A DNA stretch of 64,000 nt from Arthrobacter sp. MYb23 (GCF_002979775.1 NZ_PCPR01000007.1:62001-126000); one strand, 5' to 3'. Counted from the stretch's first letter, positions 10,009 to 18,355 are shown. Notes: generated from the letters alone by a model not told the origin. Numbers and translations are program-made.

Positions 10009-10302
10009 TCAGTGGGCCTGTGTGTCCTCCAGAACGGCTGAAAGACTCACGAGTGCACTCTGAGCCCCGAGAAGAGTCTGATCGTCGCTGAGGGCCTCTG
10101 GGGCTACTGCCAGGAATACTTCGCAGCCCTGCTCAAAGTCTTCGGTCATGACCTCCAGCAAAGAGCGGGCATCAACTGGACGACAGCCGTGCTTGCGGAT
10201 AGTGACAGGAAGCCCGGTTTCAGTGACGGCACGAACAAAAACTGCGGCCGCCCTTGCATGCAAACCGATTTCGGCGGCCACGAAGGTCTTCTGCTCCGGC
10301 AA
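10009..10302 (-). CDS. ptsH: Phosphocarrier protein HPr
   Basis: 97 residues; relays phosphate from enzyme I to sugar-specific EIIA proteins of the PTS. The active-site histidine is His15 in GLHARAA; Arg17 is kept, but the usual proline after it is alanine. The regulatory-serine position is Ser47 in DARSLLEVM. The start is a TTG (10302) with a strong AAAGGAG five bases upstream, which decides it. No enzyme I gene is nearby. It is divergent from a DasR-like regulator across a dre-type operator, so control by amino-sugar metabolism is likely, as known for Streptomyces ptsH. Confidence 0.92.
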   Translation of the reverse strand: MPEQKTFVAAEIGLHARAAAVFVRAVTETGLPVTIRKHGCRPVDARSLLEVMTEDFEQGCEVFLAVAPEALSDDQTLLGAQSALVSLSAVLEDTQAH

Positions 10303-10352
10303 CCCAGCTCCTTTGATACGCGACGGAATCCGTCAGAAAAATGATTCATACC

Positions 10353-10358
10353 AGCCTA
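10353..10358 (-). promoter_or_regulatory. Probable ptsH -10 (TAGGCT)
   Basis: TAGGCT on the minus strand gives a leader of roughly 45 bases that ends in the AAAGGAG ribosome binding site. The leader contains a 6-base palindrome GACGGA/TCCGTC at 10322-10334. No clear -35 is visible. Confidence 0.35.
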
Positions 10359-10393
10359 GCCGCAGGGACTGCACGTCTTCCACATCCCGCAAC

Positions 10394-10409
10394 GGTGGTC
10401 TAGACCTGT
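10394..10409. promoter_or_regulatory. dre-like operator (DasR binding site)
   Basis: GGTGGTCTAGACCTGT contains the perfect palindrome GGTCTAGACC. It matches 13 of 16 positions of the Streptomyces dre consensus ACTGGTCTAGACCAGT as I remember it. The site lies between divergent ptsH and the GntR gene, and its centre sits where the -35 of the GntR promoter should be (17 bases before TATCCT at 10423). Binding would therefore block the regulator's own promoter. Confidence 0.75.
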
Positions 10410-10422
10410 GAGTCGACTGATC

Positions 10423-10428
10423 TATCCT
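10423..10428 (+). promoter_or_regulatory. -10 (TATCCT) for the regulator transcript
   Basis: TATCCT is followed by 6 bases and an ATG (10435) that opens a 10-codon ORF. The expected -35 position (10400-10405) lies inside the dre palindrome. Confidence 0.45.
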
Positions 10429-10434
10429 TGAATC

Positions 10435-10467
10435 ATGACTCAATTGCCGGGACTCTGCCGTGGCTGA
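10435..10467 (+). CDS. Putative leaderless 10-codon upstream ORF overlapping the GntR start
   Basis: ATG 10435 lies 6 bases after the -10, so the transcript probably begins at or next to this codon. It encodes MTQLPGLCRG and stops at TGA 10465-10467, five bases inside the GntR gene, in another frame. The GntR GTG at 10460 has little ribosome binding site. Ribosomes finishing the short ORF could reinitiate on that GTG. Coding is inferred only from layout. Confidence 0.35.
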   Translation: MTQLPGLCRG

Positions 10468-11248
10468 GGCAGCAAGCATTGCCGGTGAGATCGACCGCGC
10501 CAGTGGCACTCCCATCTATGTTCAGCTCCGCGAGATCCTTCGGACGTTCATTGCCCAGTCCTGCCCGCCCGGGTCCGCGCTCCCTTCGGAACGGGACTTG
10601 TCCGAACGGTTTGGACTGGCGCGAATGACTGTTCGCCAGGCTATTGACGCCTTGGTTGGCGAAGAAGTCATTGAGCGGGTTGTTGGCCTTGGAACTTTTG
10701 TCAGGAAGCCAAAGCTGGATCTGCAGGTGAAGTTGACCTCCTACAGCGAAGAGATGCAACGTCGTGGGATGGTGCCCGCCGCCAAGGTCCTGAGCTTTGA
10801 GCAAATTGCTGCCAGCGCGTTCCTGGCCAGGGAGCTGCAATTGGACGAAGGCACACCACTGGTGCGTTTTCGTCGCCTTCTGTTGGCAGATAACGAACCC
10901 ATGAGCGTGGATGAAAACTTCATTCCAGCGCATCGGGTGCCCGGGTTGCTCGATGAAGCACCTCCAACTTCGCTATACAACGTTCTGAGCGAGCGTTTCG
11001 GCTTGGTGATGGAGTGGGGTGAGGACATGATCGAGGCCACTGCGGCGTCTCCGTCCACTGCCAGACTCCTCAATGTTGACGTCGGTTCACCTCTGCTCAA
11101 GATTCAACGCCACGCCTTCGTGGCCCGTGCAATGGTGGACTACTCCGTCTCGTACTACCGGGCTGACCGGTACAAGCTCTGGGTGCCGCTGCAACGGCCA
11201 GGCATTCGTCCCACACGGAACTATTCCTCGGGGTATCGCACACAATAG
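10460..11248 (+). CDS. GntR/HutC-family regulator, DasR-like
   Basis: 262 residues. The N-terminal winged helix-turn-helix covers about residues 15-85 (PSERDLSERFGLARMTVRQAI as recognition region, then GLGTFV wing). A UTRA effector domain follows (about 95-250), beginning LTSYSEEM as in DasR/NagR proteins that bind glucosamine phosphates. The dre-type palindrome upstream and the divergent ptsH support an amino-sugar/PTS regulator. No N-acetylglucosamine genes are in the window, so the effector is inferred. GTG 10460 is the only start that keeps the whole helix-turn-helix with a short lead. Confidence 0.88.
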   Translation: MAEAASIAGEIDRASGTPIYVQLREILRTFIAQSCPPGSALPSERDLSERFGLARMTVRQAIDALVGEEVIERVVGLGTFVRKPKLDLQVKLTSYSEEMQRRGMVPAAKVLSFEQIAASAFLARELQLDEGTPLVRFRRLLLADNEPMSVDENFIPAHRVPGLLDEAPPTSLYNVLSERFGLVMEWGEDMIEATAASPSTARLLNVDVGSPLLKIQRHAFVARAMVDYSVSYYRADRYKLWVPLQRPGIRPTRNYSSGYRTQ

Positions 11249-11297
11249 TCCCCAAAGCTTCTGAAAGTGCTTGATCCCTCACGGGGAATTAACGACA

Positions 11298-11340
11298 TAA
11301 GGGAAGGGCCCGGTCCACAGTGGACCGGGCCCTTCCCTTA
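11298..11340. terminator. Bidirectional terminator between the GntR gene and qcrB
   Basis: A perfect 20-base arm (11298-11317) pairs with 11321-11340. The stem contains GGGCCCGGTCCA and its mirror. It separates convergent genes. Confidence 0.9.
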
Positions 11341-11360
11341 TGCGTTTGAGTGTTGAACCG

Positions 11361-13034
11361 CTAGTGGCTCAAGCTCTTCTGGTCTTCACCAGCTGCGATG
11401 GCCTCGTGGTGGCCATGAGCGTGTGCTGCTTCGAGTTCGGCCGGCGTTGCAGGGGCAACGCGGTCTTCGAAGAACCAGCGGGAGAGTGCCGCGCGGCGCT
11501 TCTCCTTGCCGGTAACAACGCCATGCTCATTCGGCTGCGCCGGGATGGGAGCCGGTGATTCGAACCCGACGAGCTTGTACCGCTTGTACTCATCCAGCGG
11601 GGCATGAACCTCGATGAACTCACCGTGGGGGAGTCGGACGATGCGGCCCGTTTCGCGACCATGAAGTGCGATTTCGCGGTCCTTGCGCTGAAGGGCCAGT
11701 GCAATTCGCTTGGTCACAATGAAGGCGATAACCGGTCCAATGAAGAACAGGGTGCGGAGCCAGTACGTGACATCGTTCAACGACACGTGGAAGTGCGTGG
11801 CGATGAGGTCAGAACCTGCCGCTGCCCACATCACGCAGTACCAGGTGAAACCTGCAACACCAATCGCCGTACGGGTGGGGGCGTTGCGCGGACGGTCCAG
11901 AACGTGGTGTTCGCGGTTGTCCTTGGTGACCCAACGTTCGATCCAGGGGTACATGAACAACACCGTGAAGATGATGCCAGCCGGTACAAGGGCCGGAAGC
12001 AAGACGTTCAGCGTCAGGGTGCGTCCGAAGATGACCCATTCGAAGTGGAAGTCATTGATGACACCCGGCATGAGGCGCAGGGCACCGTCAACGAACCCGA
12101 TATACCAGTCAGGCTGGGTACCGGCCGAAACCGGTGAGGGATCGTAAGGGCCATAGTTCCAGATCGGGTTGATCGTGAATGCGGCCGCCATGAGGGCCAG
12201 GACGCCGAAGACGATGAAGAAGAATCCACCGGCCTTGGCAGCGTATACCGGGCCGAGGGGGTAGCCAACGACGTTGCCGTCGTTGCGTCCGGGGCCGGGG
12301 TACTGGGTGTGCTTGTGCACAACCACCATGAAGAGGTGAATGACGATCATCAGGAGGATGAGGGCCGGGACCAGCAGGATGTGAAGGACGTACAGTCGGC
12401 CGATGATGGCCGTACCCGGGAACTCACCACCGAAGAGGAAGAACGACGTGTATGTACCGATGACCGGAATGGACTTGATCACACCATCGATGATGCGCAG
12501 GCCGTTGCCGGACAGCAGGTCATCGGGGAGGGAGTAGCCGGTGAAGCCTGCAGCCATTGCCAGGATGAGCAGCACGCCGCCCACCACCCAGTTCATTTCA
12601 CGGGGCTTGCGGAAAGCACCCGTGAAGAAGACGCGCAGCATGTGCACACCAAGGGAGGCCACGAACAGCAGAGCTGCCCAGTGGTGAACCTGGCGCATGA
12701 ACAAACCACCGCGGACGTCGAACGAGATGTTCAGCGACGAGCTGTAGGCAACTGACATTTCGACGTTGTACAGCGGAGTGTACGAACCCTGGTAGTGGGT
12801 TTCCGCCATGGACGGATCGAAGAAGAAGGTCAGGAAGGTACCTGACATGAGCAAGATGACGAAGGAGTACAGCGCCACCTCACCAAACATGAACGACCAG
12901 TGGTCGGGGAAGACCTTCCGGCCGAACTCGCGCAGGATGCCGGAGCCGCCAACACGCTCGTCCACAAAGTTGGTGAAACTACCAACCTTGGTCTTCGGAA
13001 CGAAGGGGGCTTCAGCTGTTGATGAGGCGCTCAT
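11361..13034 (-). CDS. qcrB: Cytochrome bc1 complex cytochrome b subunit
   Basis: 557 residues with about nine hydrophobic helices. It binds two b haems and the quinol sites of complex III. The haem region has the paired-histidine helices (VHHWAALLFVASLGVHMLRVF region near residue 115, HILLVPALILLMIVIHLFMVVVH near 220). The quinol-site PEWY-like region is replaced by QPDWY. The actinobacterial extra C-terminal tail of about 120 residues is present. ATG 13034 is used; GTG 13043 is an alternative. The start overlaps the qcrA end by 23 bases, so the two are translationally coupled. It is the last gene of ctaE-qcrC-qcrA-qcrB. Confidence 0.95.
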   Translation of the reverse strand: MSASSTAEAPFVPKTKVGSFTNFVDERVGGSGILREFGRKVFPDHWSFMFGEVALYSFVILLMSGTFLTFFFDPSMAETHYQGSYTPLYNVEMSVAYSSSLNISFDVRGGLFMRQVHHWAALLFVASLGVHMLRVFFTGAFRKPREMNWVVGGVLLILAMAAGFTGYSLPDDLLSGNGLRIIDGVIKSIPVIGTYTSFFLFGGEFPGTAIIGRLYVLHILLVPALILLMIVIHLFMVVVHKHTQYPGPGRNDGNVVGYPLGPVYAAKAGGFFFIVFGVLALMAAAFTINPIWNYGPYDPSPVSAGTQPDWYIGFVDGALRLMPGVINDFHFEWVIFGRTLTLNVLLPALVPAGIIFTVLFMYPWIERWVTKDNREHHVLDRPRNAPTRTAIGVAGFTWYCVMWAAAGSDLIATHFHVSLNDVTYWLRTLFFIGPVIAFIVTKRIALALQRKDREIALHGRETGRIVRLPHGEFIEVHAPLDEYKRYKLVGFESPAPIPAQPNEHGVVTGKEKRRAALSRWFFEDRVAPATPAELEAAHAHGHHEAIAAGEDQKSLSH

Positions 13035-14082
13035 GCTCGTCACGCTCCCAGTAACTCGGTCCTACAGGTTCTCTGAAGTCGCTGGTGGCGACGAGGTAGC
13101 CCTCTGCGTCAACTGCGATGGGCAGCTGGGGGAGCGGACGGCTGGCCGGTCCGAAGATGACCTTGCATTCCTGCGTCAGGTCAAAGGTGGACTGGTGGCA
13201 GGGGCACAGGAGGTGGTGCGTCTGCTGCTCGTAGAGAGCAACCGGGCAACCGACGTGCGTGCAGATCTTGGAGTAAGCAACGATTCCGTTGTAGCTCCAG
13301 TTTTCGCGGCCCTCGGAGGGGTTCAACGAGTCCGGGTCCAGGCGCATCAGGAGAACGACGGCTTTTGCCTTCTCGTTCAGCTTGCCTTCGTGGAGTTCGT
13401 TGAGTCCTTCGGGGATCACGTGGAAGGCCGAACCGATGGTGACATCCGACGCCTTGATGGGCGTGCCATCGGGATCACGGGTCAGGCGCTTGAGCTTGTC
13501 GCCCTCAGGCGCCCACATGGTGTGTGCCAAAGCGTTGTCCGGCCGCGGACCCAGATCGCCGAAAATGGCGAGGGCGGGCAGGGGAGCAAGTGCAACGGCA
13601 CCAAGAAGGGTGTTGCGGATCAACGGGCGGCGCTTAATGCCGGTCTCGTCCACGATGTCGTCGACGATACGCACGGCGGCCTGGCGATCTTCTTCAGTAC
13701 GGATAGCGTGGCGCTCTTCCGACACCTCGTGATCGGGCATCAGGGCCTTGGCCCAATGCACGATTCCGGTGCCGATTCCCAGCATTGCGAACGCCGTACC
13801 GAGACCCAGAAGGAGGTTCTGGGTGCGGATGGTCGCAATTGAGGTGTCGTCGCCCAAATCGATGGCAAAGTATGCCACCAGGAACACGAGCGTACCGATT
13901 ACAGAGGTGCCAAACAGAATGGCTACCTGACGCTCGGCGCGCTTTGCGGCTACCGGGTCCGTGTCAGCCAGGCGCAAACGATGCGGAGGGAGTCCAGGAT
14001 CCTGGAACTTCTCCACCTCATTCTGACCAGCCGTAGCTACGGTGCCCGAGTGGTTCGGACTGCCGTCACTATGGTTGCCCAT
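13012..14082 (-). CDS. qcrA: Cytochrome bc1 complex Rieske iron-sulfur subunit
   Basis: 356 residues. Three hydrophobic helices in the first 220 residues (the actinobacterial three-helix type) precede the Rieske domain. The 2Fe-2S ligands are in CTHVGCPVALY and CPCHQSTFD. It moves electrons from quinol to the haems of QcrC. ATG 14082 is chosen because GAGG lies 6 bases before it; the ATG 12 bases upstream touches its AGAAGG and is unlikely. It sits 95 bases after qcrC. Confidence 0.95.
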   Translation of the reverse strand: MGNHSDGSPNHSGTVATAGQNEVEKFQDPGLPPHRLRLADTDPVAAKRAERQVAILFGTSVIGTLVFLVAYFAIDLGDDTSIATIRTQNLLLGLGTAFAMLGIGTGIVHWAKALMPDHEVSEERHAIRTEEDRQAAVRIVDDIVDETGIKRRPLIRNTLLGAVALAPLPALAIFGDLGPRPDNALAHTMWAPEGDKLKRLTRDPDGTPIKASDVTIGSAFHVIPEGLNELHEGKLNEKAKAVVLLMRLDPDSLNPSEGRENWSYNGIVAYSKICTHVGCPVALYEQQTHHLLCPCHQSTFDLTQECKVIFGPASRPLPQLPIAVDAEGYLVATSDFREPVGPSYWERDEHERLINS

Positions 14083-14177
14083 AATTCGCCTCATCCTTCT
14101 CTCGTTGTCTCGGCCGGGGCCGAGTTATTATCAGTTTCAAACTGCTGACCATGCAGCAGAAGTTTTATGTGTCCGGG

Positions 14178-14966
14178 CTAGGACGTGCGGGACGTCAACC
14201 AAATCGTGAATGCGATGATGACACCCAAGCCGGCAACCCAAACGAACAGACCTTCAGATACCGGGCCAAGTGCGCCCAGATCGGCACCACCGGGTGAACC
14301 GTTGGCTTCGATGGTCTTCAAGAAGGTGATGATGTCGCGCTTGTCCTCAGGGGTGACGTTGGAGTCGCTGAAGACGGGCATGTTCTGCGGGCCGGTAACC
14401 ATGGCCTCATAAATGTGCTCGGCGCTTACTCCAGCCAAGGCGGGGGCAAACTTGCCGCGGGTCAGGGCGCCACCGGCAGCAGCAGCGTTGTGGCACATGG
14501 CGCAGTTCACCCGGAAGAGTTCGCCACCGTTGGCTGCGTCTCCCTTTCCATCGAGGAGGTGTTCCTCGGGAATGGCCGGGCCTGCGCCGAGGGATGCAAC
14601 ATATGCCGCGAGCTGCTTGGTCTGTTCCGCATTGAACTGGGCGGGCTTCTGCTGGGCCTGCGGGCCGCTCATCTGCATGGGCATGCGGCCGGTGCCAACC
14701 TGGAAGTCAACTGCAGCAGCACCCACGCCGACCAGCGAGGGGCCGTCCTGGGTTCCGCTGGCACCCATGCCGTGGCAGGTGGCGCAGTTGGCGGCAAAGA
14801 GCTTGCCGCCTTCTTCTACGTCACTTGCGCTGAAGCTTGTGGTGTCGGCCTTGGCCTGGTTGACAGTTGTGGCAACGGCGTACAGCCCACCAGTGAGGAG
14901 GAGGCCCATCAGCAACAGCGCAATGGCTGCCAGTGGGTGACGTCGCTTCTGCGATAGTGCCTTCAC
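14178..14966 (-). CDS. qcrC: Cytochrome bc1 complex di-haem cytochrome c subunit
   Basis: 262 residues. An uncleaved N-terminal signal helix (about 11-32) leads to two cytochrome c domains with haem sites CATCH (Cys61, Cys64, His65) and CAMCH (Cys155, Cys158, His159). A C-terminal membrane helix follows (about 237-258). This di-haem form replaces a soluble cytochrome c and wires complex III directly to the aa3 oxidase. The GTG start has AAGGA eight bases upstream. Confidence 0.96.
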   Translation of the reverse strand: MKALSQKRRHPLAAIALLLMGLLLTGGLYAVATTVNQAKADTTSFSASDVEEGGKLFAANCATCHGMGASGTQDGPSLVGVGAAAVDFQVGTGRMPMQMSGPQAQQKPAQFNAEQTKQLAAYVASLGAGPAIPEEHLLDGKGDAANGGELFRVNCAMCHNAAAAGGALTRGKFAPALAGVSAEHIYEAMVTGPQNMPVFSDSNVTPEDKRDIITFLKTIEANGSPGGADLGALGPVSEGLFVWVAGLGVIIAFTIWLTSRTS

Positions 14967-14994
14967 GTGGTGGTTCCTTTATTCGATCCTGCGT

Positions 14995-15009
14995 CGGCTC
15001 CGCGAGCCG
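14995..15009 (-). other. Small hairpin between ctaE and qcrC
   Basis: CGGCTC and GAGCCG (6-base arms, 3-base loop) lie in the 88-base gap within the operon, upstream of the qcrC ribosome binding site. It may mark RNA processing or slow transcription; the function is not shown. Confidence 0.3.
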
Positions 15010-15054
15010 CTTCTTGAAATTCTGCCTCTTGTAGAAAAAGAGTCAAAGCCGGGC

Positions 15055-15693
15055 TTACTTGAGGACGTAGATGACCAGGAAGAGGCCGATCCACACAACG
15101 TCCACGAAGTGCCAGTAGTACGAGGTGACGATCGCCGAGGTCGCTTCGAAGTGACCGAACTTCTTCGCTGCAAACGCGCGGCCAATGATGAACAGGAACG
15201 CGATCAAGCCGCCAATGACGTGCAGGCCGTGGAAGCCGGTGGTCATGTAGAAGGCCGAGCCGTAGGCGTTGGACGACAGGGATACATTCTCTGAGACGAG
15301 CATGGCGTATTCCGTGGTCTGTCCGGCCACGAAGAAGGCGCCCATAACGAATGTCAGGGAGAACCATTCGGTCATGCCCCAACGGGTGAACTGCAGGAGC
15401 CCACCGGTACGGCGCGGCTCGAGCCGCTCGGCGGCGAAGACGCCCATCTGGCAAGTGAAGGAACTTGCCACAAGGACGATGGTGTTGACGAGCGCAAACG
15501 GGAAGTTGAGCTTGGCCGTCTCCTCGGCCCACATCGTTCCGGATGTGGAGCGCAGGGTGAAGTACATGGCAAAGAGGCCGGCGAAGAACATCAACTCACT
15601 GGACAGCCAAACAACGGTTCCAACAGAAACCAAGTTGGGGCGGTTCAGCGTCGGGTGCGCCGGGGTACTGGGGGCATGGGTCGCAGATGTCAC
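15055..15693 (-). CDS. ctaE: Cytochrome c oxidase subunit III
   Basis: 212 residues with five hydrophobic helices, the short actinobacterial form. Typical segments are [16 protein letters not shown], the [13 protein letters not shown] region and the C-terminal [14 protein letters not shown]. It is the third core subunit of the aa3 oxidase and heads the qcr operon, separate from ctaC-ctaD-ctaF. The frame is open to 15729, but GTG 15693 fits the family and lies 6 bases after a CATAAT -10. It is divergent from trpD. Confidence 0.95.
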   Translation of the reverse strand: MTSATHAPSTPAHPTLNRPNLVSVGTVVWLSSELMFFAGLFAMYFTLRSTSGTMWAEETAKLNFPFALVNTIVLVASSFTCQMGVFAAERLEPRRTGGLLQFTRWGMTEWFSLTFVMGAFFVAGQTTEYAMLVSENVSLSSNAYGSAFYMTTGFHGLHVIGGLIAFLFIIGRAFAAKKFGHFEATSAIVTSYYWHFVDVVWIGLFLVIYVLK

Positions 15694-15699
15694 AAGGAC

Positions 15700-15729
15700 A
15701 TTATGTCTGTAAAAGTCCAGACTTCCCAA
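15700..15729 (-). promoter_or_regulatory. Leaderless-type promoter for ctaE-qcrCAB
   Basis: On the minus strand TTGGGA, an 18-base spacer and CATAAT (15705-15700) end 6 bases before GTG 15693. No ribosome binding site precedes the GTG. The -35 and -10 are both reasonable. Confidence 0.45.
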
Positions 15730-15804
15730 TGCAAACCACCGATTCGGGAGACTTTTTCTACAAAGACGCGAATTCGCGCGGAAAAGTTCCCGGTCGCGTT
15801 CACA

Positions 15805-15835
15805 TTGGTCATCGGCGTGGCTGGCTCGATAGCAT
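15805..15835 (+). promoter_or_regulatory. Leaderless-type promoter for trpD
   Basis: TTGGTC (15805-15810), a 19-base spacer and TAGCAT (15830-15835) are followed by 6 bases and GTG 15842. An AGGGA next to the GTG is too close to act as a normal ribosome binding site. Confidence 0.4.
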
Positions 15836-15841
15836 CAGGGA

Positions 15842-16900
15842 GTGACTTCTCCGGTAACGGCACCTGCAGCCAGCAATACCTGGCCAGGGCTCATCTCAGC
15901 ACTGATCAATGGCGACGACCTTGCAGTGGGCAACACAGAGTGGGCCATGAACACCATCATGTCCGGTGAGGCGACGCCGGCTCAGATTGCCGGCTTCCTG
16001 GTCGCACTGCGAGCCAAGGGCGAGACGGTCGAAGAATTGGCCGGACTTGTTGAAGCCATGGTCCAGCACGCGAATCCGATCACCATCTCCGGTGAGAAGC
16101 TGGACATCGTTGGCACCGGCGGTGACCGGTTGAACACCGTGAATATCTCCACCATGGCCGCCCTCGTGGCAGCCGGCGCCGGAGCCAAAGTGGTCAAGCA
16201 CGGCAACAGGGCCGCTTCCTCCACGTCGGGTTCGGCCGATGTTTTGGAGGCCTTGGGTGTCCGCTTGGACCTATCGATCGAGCAGGTGGCCCGCAACGCA
16301 GAAGAGGCGGGAATCACTTTCTGCTTTGCCCAGGTTTTCCACCCCTCGTTCAGGCACACCGCTGTTCCGCGCCGTGAGCTGGCTGTACCCACTGCCTTCA
16401 ATTTCCTGGGCCCGATGACCAATCCGGCGCATGTACAAGCTTCGGCTGTGGGAGTAGCCAACGCCCGCATGGCACCGTTGGTGGCGGGAGTGCTTGCCCG
16501 TCGCGGGAGTCGGGGGCTGGTGTTCCGTGGTGACGACGGCCTGGATGAGTTGACCCCCACGGGACCATCGACTGTCTGGGAGATCAGGAACGGAACAGTC
16601 AGGGAGCAAGTCTTTTCGCCTGAGGATCTGGGAATCCGTGCTTCCACGGTAGCGGACCTTCGCGGAGGTGACGCCGCTGCCAATGCAGCTGTAGTGCGCG
16701 ACATCCTCGATGGCAAAGAGGGACCGGTGCGCGACGCCGTACTGCTGAATGCGGCAGCTGGATTAGTGTCGGTTGATCTCGACGCCGAAGGGAGCCTTGA
16801 GGACCGGATGAGGACCGCTTTTGCCCGGGCGGCGGAATCCGTTGACTCCGGCAAGGCCGCCGAAGTGCTTGCCAAGTGGACGGCTCTTAGCCAAAGCTAA
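15842..16900 (+). CDS. trpD: Anthranilate phosphoribosyltransferase
   Basis: 352 residues; joins anthranilate and PRPP in tryptophan synthesis. The family motifs are present: [12 protein letters not shown] (PRPP/pyrophosphate loop, near residue 88), [18 protein letters not shown], and [12 protein letters not shown]. The gene stands alone with no other trp genes nearby, which is common in this group. It is divergent from ctaE and converges on an Lrp-type gene with an 18-base gap and no visible hairpin. Confidence 0.96.
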   Translation: MTSPVTAPAASNTWPGLISALINGDDLAVGNTEWAMNTIMSGEATPAQIAGFLVALRAKGETVEELAGLVEAMVQHANPITISGEKLDIVGTGGDRLNTVNISTMAALVAAGAGAKVVKHGNRAASSTSGSADVLEALGVRLDLSIEQVARNAEEAGITFCFAQVFHPSFRHTAVPRRELAVPTAFNFLGPMTNPAHVQASAVGVANARMAPLVAGVLARRGSRGLVFRGDDGLDELTPTGPSTVWEIRNGTVREQVFSPEDLGIRASTVADLRGGDAAANAAVVRDILDGKEGPVRDAVLLNAAAGLVSVDLDAEGSLEDRMRTAFARAAESVDSGKAAEVLAKWTALSQS

Positions 16901-16918
16901 AGACCAGCTGTCCCTCTG

Positions 16919-17197
16919 CTACTCGAATCCGAGCGCGAACGCTGCGTCCAGGTCGTGCTGTGAATAGGCACGGAAAGCAATGTGCGTGGTGGTATGGACC
17001 ACTGAGGCAACCTTTGACAGGCGGTCTGCGATTACGTCGGCAAGCTCGTCGTGCTTGCTCACCCTGGCCACCGCAATGAGGTCCCACTCGCCCGTGACGG
17101 AGTACACCTCACTGATGCCCTGAATGGCCGATATCTGTTCGGCGGTCTCCGGTATGCGCGAGGCGTCGGTCTTGATCAGGACGAAAGCGGTGATCAC
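16919..17197 (-). CDS. Stand-alone Lrp/AsnC ligand-binding (RAM) domain protein
   Basis: 92 residues forming only the C-terminal effector/oligomerisation half of Lrp/AsnC regulators. It starts directly at the first strand (MITAFVLIKTDASRIPE) and contains GEWDLIAVARV and THIAFRAYS; no helix-turn-helix precedes it. Such small proteins are thought to bind amino acids or to pair with full-length Lrp proteins. It converges on trpD, and a full Lrp gene lies 1.7 kb away, so a link to amino-acid sensing is possible but not shown. GTG 17197 follows AAAGG with 6-base spacing. Confidence 0.88.
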   Translation of the reverse strand: MITAFVLIKTDASRIPETAEQISAIQGISEVYSVTGEWDLIAVARVSKHDELADVIADRLSKVASVVHTTTHIAFRAYSQHDLDAAFALGFE

Positions 17198-17269
17198 GTG
17201 GGGCCTTTCCGGAAATGCATCGTTGCGGACGATTTCCAGCCTAGTGCATTGCCGCGGGCGGGGACTTGA

Positions 17270-17659
17270 TCACGCTCCGCGTTGCCGTTTGCGTGATGCC
17301 CTCAACAGCAGCGCAGCGATGAGCCGGTACCCGAGCAGGAAAACGCCGAGGGTAAGCAAGGCCACCAGCACAAACGGCAGCACGACGGTTTGGCCTGTGG
17401 CCGCCCTGAGCAGCATCCCCACGATGACTGCGCCAAGCCAAATGCCGACTCCGGAAGGCCAGGCAGCCATGGGTGCCCGCCAAGCCCGTGTGAGAACCCA
17501 GGCGGCCGTCGCTCCAGCCAGGAACGGCCATGCTGTGGCGAAGGCCCCCGAAATGATGTCACCACGCGCGTGCGCATCCCGTCCTATGGCGGCGAAGACA
17601 AGAATGAACAAAAGATCTGCGATGGCTGCGGGGATCCACAGTCGTGAGGGTGAAGGCAT
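17270..17659 (-). CDS. DUF3054 membrane protein
   Basis: 129 residues with four hydrophobic helices (about 9-25, 39-57, 71-84 and 94-118) and a basic tail (RASRKRQR). It matches the DUF3054 family, of unknown function, in actinobacteria. ATG 17659 is preferred over ATG 17665 because TAGTGT ends 7 bases before it. It is followed by the RAM-domain gene 72 bases on. Confidence 0.8.
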   Translation of the reverse strand: MPSPSRLWIPAAIADLLFILVFAAIGRDAHARGDIISGAFATAWPFLAGATAAWVLTRAWRAPMAAWPSGVGIWLGAVIVGMLLRAATGQTVVLPFVLVALLTLGVFLLGYRLIAALLLRASRKRQRGA

Positions 17660-17666
17660 ACCCATG

Positions 17667-17672
17667 ACACTA
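17667..17672 (-). promoter_or_regulatory. Leaderless-type -10 (TAGTGT) for the DUF3054 gene
   Basis: TAGTGT on the minus strand followed by 7 bases and ATG 17659. It decides between two in-frame ATGs six bases apart. Confidence 0.35.
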
Positions 17673-17814
17673 TCCGGGGGCCTCCCTCCTGCGCGAAATC
17701 GCAGTCGCCGTAGCAGCGGTGGATGGATTCGCCGTCGGCCGTTGTGTAGGTGATGCCACAGTATTAGCCTCTGACGGGGGACAAGGAGTTCCCGGCTACT
17801 TGGAGGAGCGGCAG

Positions 17815-18270
17815 ATGCAGAAGATTTCGACCTGTCTATGGTTCGACGGTCAAGCGGCTGACGCCGCCGAACTGTATACCTCGATATTCGATAATTCGTC
17901 CATGGGTTCGATAATGCCCGGACCTGATGGAAACCCCATGACCGTTGAGTTTGAGATTGAGGGCAGGCAGTTCATGGCCCTCAATGGCGGACCGGCTTTC
18001 GTGTTCAACGAGGCTGTCTCGCTGGTGGTGAACTGCGACTCCCAAGAGGACGTGGACAGGTATTGGGACGCTCTTCTCGTCGGGGGACAGGAGAGCCAGT
18101 GCGGGTGGCTGAAGGACAGGTTCGGCTTGTCGTGGCAGATAGTTCCAACTGCACTGCCCGGTCTCTTGGCCGGCTCCGACCCAGCAGGATCCCAGCGTGC
18201 CATGGAGGCAATGTTGAAGATGCGGAAACTCGACATCAACGTCCTTCAAAGGGCCTACGACGGCGACTGA
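17815..18270 (+). CDS. VOC-superfamily protein, PhnB-like
   Basis: 151 residues. The N-terminus KISTCLWFDGQAADAAELY, a central EGRQFMALNGGP and the C-terminal GLSWQIVPTALP are typical of the PhnB/3-demethylubiquinone-methyltransferase-like branch of the vicinal-oxygen-chelate fold. The enzymatic role is unknown; these are often small dimeric metal-binding proteins. ATG 17815 follows GGAGGAG. A related gene lies 85 bases downstream on the same strand, so they may be cotranscribed. Confidence 0.85.
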   Translation: MQKISTCLWFDGQAADAAELYTSIFDNSSMGSIMPGPDGNPMTVEFEIEGRQFMALNGGPAFVFNEAVSLVVNCDSQEDVDRYWDALLVGGQESQCGWLKDRFGLSWQIVPTALPGLLAGSDPAGSQRAMEAMLKMRKLDINVLQRAYDGD

Positions 18271-18355
18271 TCGCCGCGGGGGACAGGCGCCCGGTGGCGC
18301 TGCCAGCATTGCCCACGATGAAGCATGACCATCTCAACACTGAGGAGACTGACCA

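Noticed and set aside
12808..13842. 344-residue plus-strand open frame
   Set aside because: Antisense to qcrB and qcrA, crossing their boundary; no domain seen.
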